A stretch of DNA of 64,000 nt from Acidobacteriota bacterium (GCA_003222975.1 QHXN01000009.1:1-64000), one strand, 5' to 3'; counted from the first letter of the stretch, positions 26,042 through 34,702 are shown. Notes: generated from the letters alone by a model not told the origin. A program made the numbers and translations.

Positions 26042-27982
26042 TTATTGCGCCGCGTTAGCATTTTTCGCTGCGCCGTTGTGTCGCGCCGCCGGAGTCGCGC
26101 GCGGGCGCGGAGTGGCGCGCGGCTGCGGCGTTTGCTGGCCTTGCGGCGGTTGCTGCTGGCCCGGTTGCGGTTGCTGCGGCGCTTGGCCGGTGACGGTCAG
26201 CAGTCCGAGGTCGCGCGCCTTCAGGACGAGCGCCGCGGCGACGGGTGCTGCGGCGCGCGCGCCGTAGCCGCCGCCCTCGATGATGACGGCGATGGCGAGC
26301 TGCGGGCGGTCGAGCGGCGCGATGCAGAGGAACCAACTGTCAATGCGCTTTTCGGGCGAGAGGACGACCTCCTCGTATTCGCGTATGGGGTTGCCGCGGC
26401 GGTCGCGCTCGACCTTCTTGACGGTCTTCGGCTCGCCGGTCTTCGGGTCGTATTCGGGAACCTCCTTCTGCGCCGTGCCGGTCTTGCCGCCGGACGTGAT
26501 GCCCTGCGCCGTGACGGGCGCGAAGACGCTCGCGCCCGTGCCGCGCGGCCCCATCGTCACGAGTCCCATGAGCTGGCGCTCCTCTGCGGCTATCTGCGGA
26601 GTCATCACCTGGCTAAAGACCGCGGGCGGCAGGTCGTACTCGACCTTCGGCTTCATCAGTTGGCCCTGAAGGTTGCCAATTGCCGAGACGACCATCGCCA
26701 TCTGCAAGGGAGTCTGCTGACCCGCATAGCCTTGCCCGAAGCCTTCGAGCGCGAGGTCGTAGCGACGCATCTTCGGGTTGGCGAGGATGGTTGACTCGCG
26801 TGGGGCGAGCGCGCGCTTGACGGCGTCGTTGCTCGCGTTCCAGATGTCGGGGCGCTTGCGGCCCCGGAGCAGGTCGTTGGGGTTGTCGTAGGTTCCGATG
26901 CCGAGCAGCTTGGCCGTGGCCGCGAGGCGTTCGGGACCGAGCTTGACGGCCATCTGCGCGAAATACTGGTTGCTCGAAATCATCAACGCCATGTCTATGT
27001 GCATTGGGCCGCAGACTTCGCACGAGCCGTTGTCGTCCGTGATCGGCTTCGCGCCCGGCTCGGCCTCGTAGCCGCCGGGGTAGCCGGAAAAGACCGAGTC
27101 CTGCATCCCGTTGAGGAAGGCAGCGGTCATCACGACGGTCTTGAACGTCGAGCCGGGGACGTAGTACGCGCCGAGCGCGCGGTTGACGAGCGGGTTGTCG
27201 CGCTTATTGGCTTCGAGCCTGATCCAAGCCTCCTCGTCCTGCGCCGCCTTCAGGCTGTAGGACGGGTTGCTGTACATTGCCAGCACCTCGCCCGTCTGGG
27301 GGTTCAGGACGACCGCAGCGCCGTGCCGGTCGCGCAACTGCGCGACGGCCTCCTTCTGCAACTCGCTGTCAATCGTCAGGCGCACGTCCAGATTAGCGGG
27401 CTGCTTGATGTCGCGCCCCTCAACCACGTCGAGGGCTTCGGGCGCGGCCTCGCTCTGGATGCCGAAGAGCGCGCGCTCAAGGCCGGGGTCGCCGCGATCC
27501 GACCCGAGCAGTTGGGCCATCTCGGTGTCGAGCGGGTAGTCGCGCACGATCTGCCCGTTCGGCGCGCGGCGGTAGAGGGCGAGCGCGTGGTCGAGGCTCC
27601 CCGTGCGGTCGAGAATCCAGCCGCGCAGCGTTGACTCAGACAGGCGTCGGTTGCGAAGGTCTTTGTAGCTCAACTCCTGGAAGCGGTCGTTCGTCGCCGC
27701 GGCGTACTCGGCCCAATAGACGTGGAAGCCGAAGACCGCGAGCGCGAGCAGGATGAAGCCCAGGCGCAACGCCTGAAGGCCGCGGTTCGTCGAGGTCGCG
27801 CCGAGCCGCTGCCGAACCTCCGGCGGCAAGTCCGCGGGCGCGACCGCTTCGAGCGCCGAGCGCCTGCGCGCCCGCGCGAAAAGCAGCGACACCAGGAGCA
27901 GCAGCGCGAGCAGCGCGAACCCCGCCGTGTAAATCAGACTGAGTAGCGCCGGCTGTTTTTCAGGAATGTCTGCGAGAAACAT
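26042..27982 (-). CDS. Class B penicillin-binding protein (PBP2/PbpA-type D,D-transpeptidase)
   Basis: A 646-residue transpeptidase anchored by one N-terminal helix (LIYTAGFALLALLLLVSLLF). It has a dimerisation region with the LRGWILDRTGS turn, and the catalytic domain with SxxK in PGSTFK, SxN in ISSNQYF and KTG in GGKTGTAQ. It should cross-link peptidoglycan made by the SEDS partner. The start is ATG 27982; the frame stays open upstream only because it enters a heptamer repeat, which ends four bases before this ATG. The last 45 residues are Gln/Pro/Ala rich (QQPQPGQQQPPQGQQ) and probably disordered. Confidence 0.95.
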   Translation of the reverse strand: MFLADIPEKQPALLSLIYTAGFALLALLLLVSLLFARARRRSALEAVAPADLPPEVRQRLGATSTNRGLQALRLGFILLALAVFGFHVYWAEYAAATNDRFQELSYKDLRNRRLSESTLRGWILDRTGSLDHALALYRRAPNGQIVRDYPLDTEMAQLLGSDRGDPGLERALFGIQSEAAPEALDVVEGRDIKQPANLDVRLTIDSELQKEAVAQLRDRHGAAVVLNPQTGEVLAMYSNPSYSLKAAQDEEAWIRLEANKRDNPLVNRALGAYYVPGSTFKTVVMTAAFLNGMQDSVFSGYPGGYEAEPGAKPITDDNGSCEVCGPMHIDMALMISSNQYFAQMAVKLGPERLAATAKLLGIGTYDNPNDLLRGRKRPDIWNASNDAVKRALAPRESTILANPKMRRYDLALEGFGQGYAGQQTPLQMAMVVSAIGNLQGQLMKPKVEYDLPPAVFSQVMTPQIAAEERQLMGLVTMGPRGTGASVFAPVTAQGITSGGKTGTAQKEVPEYDPKTGEPKTVKKVERDRRGNPIREYEEVVLSPEKRIDSWFLCIAPLDRPQLAIAVIIEGGGYGARAAAPVAAALVLKARDLGLLTVTGQAPQQPQPGQQQPPQGQQTPQPRATPRPRATPAARHNGAAKNANAAQ

Positions 27983-27988
27983 AAAAGC

Positions 27989-28101
27989 CGTAAACCGTGA
28001 ACCGTAAACCGTGACGAGAGAAAACCGGTGAACTGTGACCGCGAGCCGTGACATGAGGAGACTGGTTTTAACTTGTCACGGTTTACGGTTCACGGTTCAC
28101 G
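27989..28101 (+). repeat. Heptamer inverted repeat, CGGTTTA/CGGTTCA family
   Basis: Arms 27989-28018 and 28072-28101 are 30 bases each, complementary at 28 of 30. On the minus (coding) strand it fills the whole spacer between the FHA gene and pbpA. The TGA stop of the FHA gene (28099-28097) is formed by the repeat itself, and the other arm ends six bases before the pbpA ATG. Degenerate heptamers (GGTGAAC, TGTGACC, GCGAGCC) are visible in the loop. Confidence 0.9.
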
Positions 28102-28915
28102 CCCTTTTAAATCTCACCTCCACGTCGCCGAAGCTGACGACATCGCCGTCCTCGACGTGACGCGCCTCGCCGTAGGCGATACGACGCCCGTTGATGAACG
28201 TCCCGTTGGTCGAGCCTGTGTCGGCGACGAGCAGCGTACCCTCGCGGTTCAACACGAGCGTCGCGTGAATCTTCGAGACGCTCTGGTGTTCGAGCTGTAG
28301 GTCGTTGTCGGCCACGCGCCCGACGTTCATGCGCCGCCCGCCGGGTCGAAACGGTAGAACCTTCTCGAACGAACGGTCGGGCGACGTGACGCGCGCCGTG
28401 ACGGGTACGTCCGCCGGCGAGACCTGCGCCTTCGGGATCGCGTCCTTCAGGTCAACGGCGATGCGGGCGGCCTCCTCCTTCTGCCGGAACTCCTCCTCGA
28501 ACTCGCCGTAGGTCGGCTCGACGGCAATGCCGGAGGTGAAGATGTCCGTGCTCGTCTCGACCTTGACGGGCGCGAGCGTGCGCAGGCGCCGGTCGTTGAT
28601 GTAATCAATCGCCGCGGCATGGACTTCGCTCTCAAGCTCCTTGATGAATTCGGGCGGCGCTTCCGAGTGCGTGCCCCACTCGACCTTGAGCTTGAAGAGG
28701 TGCGGGGCGATGCGCCGGCCCTCTTCGTCCGTGCGGACGCGCTCGTCAACGAGATGCTTCATGCGCTCGATGAGCTTCGTGGTGGTGAAGCCGGACTGCG
28801 TGTCGGCCTCGCGCCCGAGCTTCCGGTCAACGACCGAACCCATCCCTTCGAGCACGCGCCGCATCAGGCGCTCGACCAGCGCCTCGTCGCGCTTCTTCTC
28901 GTTCCCTTTACTCAT
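28097..28915 (-). CDS. FHA-domain protein with DUF3662-type N-terminus, first gene of the cell-wall kinase operon
   Basis: A 272-residue protein with the same architecture as the FHA protein at the other end of the operon. The N-terminal DUF3662-like region has LVERLMRRVLEGMGSVVDR and FKLKVEWGTHSE. The C-terminal FHA domain (about 195-272) has GRVADNDLQLEHQSVSKIHA and TGSTNGTFINGRRI, a textbook set of phosphothreonine-binding residues. As the leading gene it probably lies just downstream of the operon promoter. In actinobacteria FhaA binds phosphorylated MviN and FhaB binds CrgA/FipA-type partners; whether this one does is unknown. Confidence 0.93.
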   Translation of the reverse strand: MSKGNEKKRDEALVERLMRRVLEGMGSVVDRKLGREADTQSGFTTTKLIERMKHLVDERVRTDEEGRRIAPHLFKLKVEWGTHSEAPPEFIKELESEVHAAAIDYINDRRLRTLAPVKVETSTDIFTSGIAVEPTYGEFEEEFRQKEEAARIAVDLKDAIPKAQVSPADVPVTARVTSPDRSFEKVLPFRPGGRRMNVGRVADNDLQLEHQSVSKIHATLVLNREGTLLVADTGSTNGTFINGRRIAYGEARHVEDGDVVSFGDVEVRFKRA

Positions 28916-29045
28916 CGTCGGGGCGTCTTCACAAAAACAAATGCGAGCCGGAACCGACCGGCCCCGAAGGCTTTGAAACGGGGGAGTGGAAACCTAAAAT
29001 TCTTGGATGACTCTGACGCCATTCTAGCCGAAACCCGCCGGGATG

Positions 29046-29162
29046 CGGAAGGCAAAAGGCAAAAGGCAAACTCCGAAAGGGAAAAAAGAAAGGCAAAGTC
29101 GGGGGCGTCCCGCCGTTTTTAACCCCGCCTTTTGCCCTCCGCCTTTTCAAGTTTGCCTTCCG
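29046..29162 (+). repeat. Heptamer inverted repeat, AAGGCAA family
   Basis: The left arm begins CGGAAGGCAAAAGGCAAAAG (29046-29073, three AAGGCAA words). The right arm (about 29127-29162) is built of CTTTTGCC and GCCTTTTC words ending TTTGCCTTCCG. The right arm lies inside the coding sequence of the SpoU methyltransferase gene and encodes its last dozen residues. The element separates that gene from the FHA gene. Confidence 0.75.
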
Positions 29163-29967
29163 CGAAGCCGAAGTCTCTCTGCCGCGCCGCCTCGTAGAGG
29201 ATGACCGCGAGCGCCACGGCCACGTTGAGGCTTTCGACCGGCTCGCGCATGGGGATGCGGACTGTATCGTCCGCCGCGCGCAGTTCTTCGTCCGAAAGCC
29301 CCCCGGCCTCCGGGCCGACGACGACGGCGCGCGCCATAGTCCAGTCAATCCTCGTGTGATTAGTTTGCGCGCCCGCGCCCGCGCCGACGGTTTTGATGCC
29401 GCGCTCAGAGCACCAACGCAGGGCCTCATCCAGCGACGCGCCCGTCCAGAGCGGCACACGGAAGGCCGAACCCATCGAGCCGCGCAGAGCCTTCGGCGAG
29501 AAAAGGTCGGTCGAGCCTTTCGTGGCGATGACGGCGGTCGCGCCCGCGGCCTCCGCGACTCTCAGCATCGCCCCCGCGTTCGACGGGTTGTTCGCGCGGT
29601 GCATGATGACGACCAGCGGCGAGCCGCCGCCGAGTCCGATAACGTCCTCTCCCGTCTTCGGTCGCCGGACGAGCGCCACGACGCCCTGCGAGGTCTTTGT
29701 GTCGGAGACCGACTCGATGACGCTTTCGCTTACTGCGAGAACGCGCGGGCAAACGCGGCGCAGCTCTTCGACGAGGCGCGCGCCGCGCCCATTCTCTTCG
29801 ACTGAGGCTGCGTGAAGGGCGAACTCAAAAGCCAACCCGGCGCGCAAGGCTTCCTCGCACAGTCGCACGCCTTCGACGAAGACGAGTTCCTTCTCGCGCC
29901 CGTCGCGCGCGGCCCGCGCACGTTGCACGAGAGGATTCTTTCGGCTCGTTATTGCCGCATTCTTCAT
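29119..29967 (-). CDS. SpoU/TrmH-family RNA 2'-O-ribose methyltransferase
   Basis: A 282-residue SPOUT enzyme that methylates a ribose in rRNA or tRNA with SAM. The N-terminal RNA-binding domain (RKNPLVQRARAARDGREKEL, FVEGVRLCEEAL) and the knotted catalytic domain (ANNPSNAGAMLRVAEAAG, VVGPEAGGLSDEEL, REPVESLNVAVALAVILYEA) are complete. It is closest to the RlmB/TsnR-like group; the exact target cannot be told. The last residues (EGKLEKAEGKRRG) are encoded by a heptamer repeat arm. ATG 29967 overlaps the stop of the upstream nuclease gene. Confidence 0.92.
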   Translation of the reverse strand: MKNAAITSRKNPLVQRARAARDGREKELVFVEGVRLCEEALRAGLAFEFALHAASVEENGRGARLVEELRRVCPRVLAVSESVIESVSDTKTSQGVVALVRRPKTGEDVIGLGGGSPLVVIMHRANNPSNAGAMLRVAEAAGATAVIATKGSTDLFSPKALRGSMGSAFRVPLWTGASLDEALRWCSERGIKTVGAGAGAQTNHTRIDWTMARAVVVGPEAGGLSDEELRAADDTVRIPMREPVESLNVAVALAVILYEAARQRDFGFAEGKLEKAEGKRRG

Positions 29968-30866
29968 GCCCGCTCAGGCTCGATCTCGGCCCAGACGGGC
30001 CAGTGATCCGAGACGCCGCGCACGTGCGCGACGCCCCAGCGAAGGACGCGCGCGCCGCGTACAAAAATCCAGTCGAAGTGATAACGCAGCGGCCCCGCGC
30101 GCCACGTGCACGTGTCCGTCGGCATCGGCGTCGCGTAGCCGTGCGCTTCGAGGAGTCGGCGCGCGGCGTCGCGAGCACGCCGCGTGAGCGTGTTGAAGTC
30201 GCCGAGCAGCACGACCGGCTCGCCGTCGCTCACTATGTCGGCGCGCGCGAGCACGCCGCGATGTTGTTCGAGTTGCCCTTCGACGCTGGCGTGCGTGTCT
30301 ATGTGCGCGTTGAAGACGTGGAGCCGACGCCCGGCGAACGGCACTGTCGCCGCGAGCGCGAGCCGCGGACGCCAGGGGCACTCCGACCAGGGAAGCTCGA
30401 TGCGCGCCGCGTCTCTGAGCGGGAGGCGGCTGAGAATCGCGACCCCCGTGTCGCCCTCCTCGCCCAGACGTATGCGCTCCTCGAAATCGAGCCACCAACG
30501 CCTCGGCTTCGGCTCTACGTCCGAGGGCGTCGGCGTGCCCGCGCGGACGTAGCTCATGCGGAGCGCCTCGGCCAGCCCGCGCGCGACGTGCTGGCCGCCC
30601 GCGCGGATCGTCCCGCGGTCGGCCTCCTGCAAGGCGACGATGTCTGCACGCGGCATCCGCGCGCCGTCCGAGAGAATCCGCGCGGCCTTGGCGATGTTGT
30701 CGCCGACGAACTGCGCACGCCTTCCGGGCCGGCTGAGGCCGACGCGCCGAAGGAGGCTCCCGCCGATGAGGTGCGAGCCGACGGCGTAGCGTATGTTGTA
30801 GGTCGCGACGACGAGCCGCGAGGCACGCCCGGCTATCTCGACGCCCGCTAAGCGGTCGCCCGTCAA
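29964..30866 (-). CDS. Endonuclease/exonuclease/phosphatase-family protein
   Basis: A metal-dependent phosphoesterase of the EEP superfamily, about 300 residues. Motifs in order: LVVATYNIRYA, DIVALQEADRGT, WRPRLALAATVPFAGRRLHV, FNAHIDTH, VVLLGDFNT, HFDWIFV and the terminal VSDHWPVWAEIE. All catalytic residues (Asn, Glu, Asp/Asn, His) are there. The substrate is not predictable; DNA, nucleotides and lipids are all possible. The start is uncertain: TTG 30866 gives a compact protein, and ATG 30917 would add 17 residues and touch the divergent gene. Neither has a clear ribosome site. Confidence 0.88.
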   Translation of the reverse strand: MTGDRLAGVEIAGRASRLVVATYNIRYAVGSHLIGGSLLRRVGLSRPGRRAQFVGDNIAKAARILSDGARMPRADIVALQEADRGTIRAGGQHVARGLAEALRMSYVRAGTPTPSDVEPKPRRWWLDFEERIRLGEEGDTGVAILSRLPLRDAARIELPWSECPWRPRLALAATVPFAGRRLHVFNAHIDTHASVEGQLEQHRGVLARADIVSDGEPVVLLGDFNTLTRRARDAARRLLEAHGYATPMPTDTCTWRAGPLRYHFDWIFVRGARVLRWGVAHVRGVSDHWPVWAEIEPERA

Positions 30867-30917
30867 ATCGCCGCGCGCGAAACTGCCGCGCTCAATGTTC
30901 GCGGGACGGCTGAGCAT

Positions 30918-31208
30918 TTGAACGTCACCGTGGAGTTCGCTCGCGGCGGAGACGCGCTCTTCGACGCCGCCAAGGCGGAAGTCCCGTCGCTCATCATCTT
31001 CGACCTGCACGCCACCCAACTCGACCCCTTCGCGCTCGCGGCGCGTCTCAAGGCGGACGACCAACTGCGAGACGTGCCAATCGTCGGCTTCTTCTCGCAC
31101 GTGCAGACCGAGCTTCAAAGACGCGCCGCCGAAGCAGGCGTTGATCACGTCCTCACGCGCTCGGCGTTCACGAAGCGGCTGCCGGAAATACTGAGCGGAG
31201 AGCTTTAA
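30918..31208 (+). CDS. Short receiver-like (response regulator) protein, 5' end uncertain
   Basis: At least 96 residues of a receiver fold: the putative phosphoacceptor strand PSLIIFDLHATQLDPFALAA, LRDVPIVGFFSHVQ, and AGVDHVLTRSAFTKRLPEIL. There is no output domain. TTG 30918 is the first conventional start in the frame, but upstream codons back to 30852 continue the family pattern (RGTAEHLNVTVEF), with no ATG or GTG among them. An ATG at 30895 (MFAG) lies one base out of frame. Either the start is non-standard or one base has been lost. It faces the EEP nuclease gene head to head. Confidence 0.7.
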   Translation: MNVTVEFARGGDALFDAAKAEVPSLIIFDLHATQLDPFALAARLKADDQLRDVPIVGFFSHVQTELQRRAAEAGVDHVLTRSAFTKRLPEILSGEL

Positions 31209-31209
31209 T

Positions 31210-31289
31210 AAGGCAAAAGTAAAAAGGCAAAAGAGAAAAACAGGCGTGCTGCTTCTTTCTTTTGCCTTTTGCCTTTTTACTTTTGCCTT
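31210..31289 (+). repeat. Perfect 24-bp heptamer inverted repeat, AAGGCAA family, between convergent genes
   Basis: Arms 31210-31233 and 31266-31289 are exact complements over 24 bases and read as words AAGGCAA, AAGTAAA, AAGGCAA plus AAG. It fills the gap between the receiver gene (stop at 31208) and aroF (minus, stop at 31289). The plus transcript presents a stem followed by no T tract, so it may act as a bidirectional transcript end or RNA 3' stabiliser. Confidence 0.92.
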
Positions 31290-32308
31290 CACCCGACGGG
31301 CGCGGGCGCGATCACGTCGTGGATGGCGCGCACCTCGCTGACGAGGTGTTCGTACTGTTCGAGCGTCAGGGCCTGCGCGCCGTCGGAGAGGGCGCGTTCG
31401 GGGTGGTCGTGGACTTCGATGATGAGGCCGTCCGCGCCCGCGGCGACGCCTGCGCGCGCCAGCGGCATGACCATGTAGTTGTGGCCCGTGCCGTGCGAAG
31501 GGTCTATGACGACGGGCAGATGGGAGATGCGGCGCACGGCGGGGATGGCCGCGAGGTCGAGCGTATTGCGCGTGTGCTGCGCGAACGTGCGGACGCCGCG
31601 CTCGCACAGGACGACGTTGTAGTTGCCCTCGGACATGACATACTCGGCGGCGAGCAGCCACTCGTCGAGCATCGCAGAGAGTCCGCGCTTCAGAAGCACG
31701 GGCAGGCGCGAGCGCCCCGCGCGCCGGAGCAGAGAGAAGTTCTGCATGTTGCGCGCGCCGATCTGAATCACGTCGGCGTAACGCTCCACGAGGTCAACGC
31801 CCGACTCGTCCAGCGCCTCGGTGACGATCTTGAGGCCCGTGGCCTCGCGGACTTCGGCGAGAATCTTGAGGCCGTCTTCGCCGAGGCCCTGGAAGGCGTA
31901 AGGCGATGTGCGCGGCTTGAACGCGCCGCCGCGGAAGAAGCGCGCGCCGCTGCGCCGCACCGTCTCGGCGACGGCGAAGACCTGCTCGCGGTTCTCGACC
32001 GCGCAGGGGCCGGCGATGATCGCCAGCTCTTCGCCGCCTATTTGAGCGTCGCCGACTTTGACGACCGTCTTTTCGGGCCGCAGGTCAACGGAGACGAGCT
32101 TGAAAGGCTTCGTCACGCGGATGGCCTCGGCGACGCCGCGGAGGTTCTCGAAAGGCGTGATGTCAACAGGCCCCTGGTTGCCCGTGACGCAGATGGCCGT
32201 GCGCGAAGGGCCGGGGACGGAGTGCGGGCGGAAGCCCAGCTCCGTGATGACGCGCTCGACCTCCGCGATGTCGCGTTCGGTGGCGTCGGCTTTCATTACG
32301 ATGAGCAT
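31289..32308 (-). CDS. aroF: 3-deoxy-7-phosphoheptulonate (DAHP) synthase
   Basis: This enzyme condenses phosphoenolpyruvate and erythrose 4-phosphate, the first step of the shikimate pathway. The 339-residue product is the AroF/KDO8P-like type I-beta form with an N-terminal ferredoxin-like domain ([20 protein letters not shown]). Conserved catalytic segments are [66 protein letters not shown] and [17 protein letters not shown]. The N-terminal domain is the usual site for feedback control by Phe/Tyr or prephenate. A seven-base stem (32348-32365) lies in the leader. Confidence 0.96.
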   Translation of the reverse strand: MLIVMKADATERDIAEVERVITELGFRPHSVPGPSRTAICVTGNQGPVDITPFENLRGVAEAIRVTKPFKLVSVDLRPEKTVVKVGDAQIGGEELAIIAGPCAVENREQVFAVAETVRRSGARFFRGGAFKPRTSPYAFQGLGEDGLKILAEVREATGLKIVTEALDESGVDLVERYADVIQIGARNMQNFSLLRRAGRSRLPVLLKRGLSAMLDEWLLAAEYVMSEGNYNVVLCERGVRTFAQHTRNTLDLAAIPAVRRISHLPVVIDPSHGTGHNYMVMPLARAGVAAGADGLIIEVHDHPERALSDGAQALTLEQYEHLVSEVRAIHDVIAPAPVG

Positions 32309-32347
32309 CTGAAACCTCTAGGCTGAATTTACTTCGACAATCACGCG

Positions 32348-32365
32348 GCGGCTTCGGCAAGCCGC
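32348..32365 (-). promoter_or_regulatory. Small hairpin in the aroF leader / argS trailer
   Basis: GCGGCTT and AAGCCGC pair around a four-base loop, about 40 bases before the aroF ATG. No T tract follows on either strand, so it is more likely a leader structure than a terminator. This is a weak call; a stem of this size can arise by chance at this GC content. Confidence 0.3.
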
Positions 32366-32436
32366 ACTCTCGCGAACTCAGTCCGCGCTCGCCCGATATG
32401 AAGCAAGGCACATGCCGCCACCGGACGGATTTGTTT

Positions 32437-34491
32437 CTACATTCTTTCGGGGACTTCGATGCCGAGTGTGTCGAGCGCCGAAGTTAGCTGTTTCCGCACG
32501 TAATCGAAGACGGAGATGAGCACCGCCCGTCTCACGGCATCTTTCTCTTCGAGGACGCGGTTCTCGCGGCGATTGTAGACGGTGTTGAAGGACTGCGCCA
32601 GGCTGAGCGCGTACCTTGCAAGATGCGAAGGCTCGGCGGCGGAAGCGGCCTGCGCCAGAACCTCAGCGAGCCGCCCCGCGAGCGTCGTCAAAGCCCAAAG
32701 CTCGCCGCCCAACTCACCCTCAAAGACCTGCGTGATGCGCGCCGACGTATCCGTGTCGGCTGACGAGACGAGACGCCGCGCCCCTTCGAGTTCGCCCGTT
32801 TGCAACTTGCGAAAGATGGAGTTGGCGCGAACCGCCGCGTAGAGGCAGTAAGGGCCGGACTCGCCGGTCGTCGTCTGCGCCTCTTTGAAGTCGAAGACGA
32901 TGACCGAATTTCGCGTCCACTTCAGGAGGAAATAGCGCAGCGCACTGACGGCGAGGGTGTGCGCGACCTCGCGCTTCCGCTCTTCCGAGAGCGAAGGGTG
33001 GCGCTCCTCAACCTCCCTGTATTCGTTCTCTTCGAGGCGGTCAATCAGGTCGTCGGCCTTGACACCTAAGCCACGCCGCCCGCTCATCTCGACGAACGTG
33101 CGCGAGCGCTCGTCCGTGCTCAGTTCCAGCCCCAACTCCTCTGCTGCTGCGGGCGAGAGCGCGACCATCTCGTAGGAGAGGTGCACGCTCGCGCCTTCGC
33201 CGACCTGCGGCGCGACCGCGGCGACGCCGCGCTTGACGACCTCCTGTGGGTAGGACTGGCGCGAGTCAATCACGTTATAGACGGTCGCGCCGTCGCCGAA
33301 GTGCGGCGCGCTCGGAGAGGCTTCGCCCGCGTTGCTCGTCGTCATCCAGACCGTGTGCGCTTCGCTGTCGGTGCGGAACGGCTTGAAGTAGAAGTCGAGT
33401 TCGACTTGGCCGAGCTTCCAGAGTTGGTACGCGATGTCCTTGCCGGTGTATGTGACGGTTCCGTTCGAGCGGACGATGACCTTGTCGGCCTCGTGCTCGT
33501 CGCTGCTCTCGTGCGTCTCCATCGGCATGACCCAGCAGCCCTTGTTGCGCCCCTCGGCCTCGAAGCGTATCGCGCCCGAAGCCTTCATGCGCTCGAAGGC
33601 GTGCGACCAGAGGAAGTGCAGCACTTCGGACTCGCGCGGCAGAAGGTCGTACTTGATACCGAGGCGCGACATCGTGTCGAGATGGCAGTTAACGATGCGC
33701 GTGGCGACGTAGTCGGCGAGCGCCGCTGTCGGGTTGTCGCCCTCTTCCAGCGCGTGCAAGGTCTCGACGCGCAGCTTCAGGCGCTCCGGGTCTTCCTTCG
33801 AGTCGGGGTCGCCGCCGCGGTAGAAGAGTCCGACGCGCGCGTACAAGTCCCAGCAGTAATAGTCGAACGGGTAATCTTCCTTGAGCGAGGCGTCGAGCGC
33901 GCGCACGTCTTCGAGCGTCATTCGTTCGAGGTGGACGAAGCCGACGACCACGTCGGCCACCTGCACGCCGGTGTTGTCTATGTAGTTGTGGACTTCCGTA
34001 AGCTCGCCCGCGGCGCGAAGTATGCGGACGAAGGTGTCGCCGATGACGGAGTTGCGGAGGTGGCCGATGTGCGCGGCCTTGTTCGGGTTGACGCTCGTGT
34101 GCTCGACCATCCGCTTCGGGCGTTCGTCCGCGGCGGACTCTTCAGCCACCCCGACCTCCACGGCGGGCGATTCGGCGAGGCGCGAGAGCATGCGCGCGCG
34201 GTCGAAGAACAGATTCAGATAGCCCGCGCCCGCAACCTCGACGCGCGCGACCTCCTCGGTGCTTTCCAATTCGCGCCGCAGTTCTTCGGCGATGGCGCGC
34301 GGGTTACGCTTCTCGCCCGTGGACTGCTTGATGCGCTTCGCCAGCTCGAAGGCGACGGGGAAGGCGAGGTCTCCGAGTTCGGTGCGCGGCGGGACTTCCG
34401 CAGGGACTTGCTCAAGCTCGACGCCGAATTTGTCCGCGGCTGCCGCGCGCACGCGCTCGCGCAAGGTCTGTTGCAGTTCGATCAGGTTCAA
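32437..34491 (-). CDS. argS: Arginyl-tRNA synthetase
   Basis: ArgRS charges tRNA-Arg. The 684-residue class I enzyme shows the N-terminal additional domain, the HIGH box in NPNKAAHIGHLRNSVIGD, the catalytic core and the C-terminal anticodon-binding all-helical domain (QSFNTVYNRRENRVLEEKDA). The KMSKS region is represented by MSGRRGLGVKADDLID, a common variant in ArgRS. It is about 100 residues longer than the E. coli enzyme, mostly in a loop near residues 210-260 and at FGDGATVYNVIDSRQSYPQE. The gene precedes aroF with a 128-base spacer. Confidence 0.96.
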   Translation of the reverse strand: MNLIELQQTLRERVRAAAADKFGVELEQVPAEVPPRTELGDLAFPVAFELAKRIKQSTGEKRNPRAIAEELRRELESTEEVARVEVAGAGYLNLFFDRARMLSRLAESPAVEVGVAEESAADERPKRMVEHTSVNPNKAAHIGHLRNSVIGDTFVRILRAAGELTEVHNYIDNTGVQVADVVVGFVHLERMTLEDVRALDASLKEDYPFDYYCWDLYARVGLFYRGGDPDSKEDPERLKLRVETLHALEEGDNPTAALADYVATRIVNCHLDTMSRLGIKYDLLPRESEVLHFLWSHAFERMKASGAIRFEAEGRNKGCWVMPMETHESSDEHEADKVIVRSNGTVTYTGKDIAYQLWKLGQVELDFYFKPFRTDSEAHTVWMTTSNAGEASPSAPHFGDGATVYNVIDSRQSYPQEVVKRGVAAVAPQVGEGASVHLSYEMVALSPAAAEELGLELSTDERSRTFVEMSGRRGLGVKADDLIDRLEENEYREVEERHPSLSEERKREVAHTLAVSALRYFLLKWTRNSVIVFDFKEAQTTTGESGPYCLYAAVRANSIFRKLQTGELEGARRLVSSADTDTSARITQVFEGELGGELWALTTLAGRLAEVLAQAASAAEPSHLARYALSLAQSFNTVYNRRENRVLEEKDAVRRAVLISVFDYVRKQLTSALDTLGIEVPERM

Positions 34492-34624
34492 AGCTTATCG
34501 TTCCTTTGCTCGTTCTCGCCGGAGGCGCGCGTTGATCTTCGGCTCGTCAAACAATTCCCCGTCCGAAAATGCAAAAGTATAGCCCAGCCGCTTCGCAGTA
34601 CGCCAACACAGCGGGTCGTCTCGC

Positions 34625-34655
34625 TTGACACTTGATGCCAGCGTTCTGCTACCAT
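34625..34655 (+). promoter_or_regulatory. Candidate promoter upstream of larC
   Basis: TTGACA at 34625-34630 is a perfect -35 hexamer. TACCAT at 34650-34655 is a four-of-six -10, 19 bases away, wider than ideal. The pair ends 47 bases before the larC ATG in the divergent argS/larC spacer. Confidence 0.4.
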
Positions 34656-34702
34656 CGCCAACGTTTCAAAGCCAAAAAAATCGCCGGTCGAATAAGCTAT
34701 TG

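Noticed and set aside
31210-31289. Classical rho-independent terminator
   Set aside because: The stem is AT rich with no GC core followed by a T run. Kept as a heptamer repeat with possible end-forming role.
30867-31661. Long minus-strand extension of the EEP nuclease frame
   Set aside because: It runs antisense through the receiver gene and into aroF in the wrong frame; the EEP family starts near LVVATYNIRYA.
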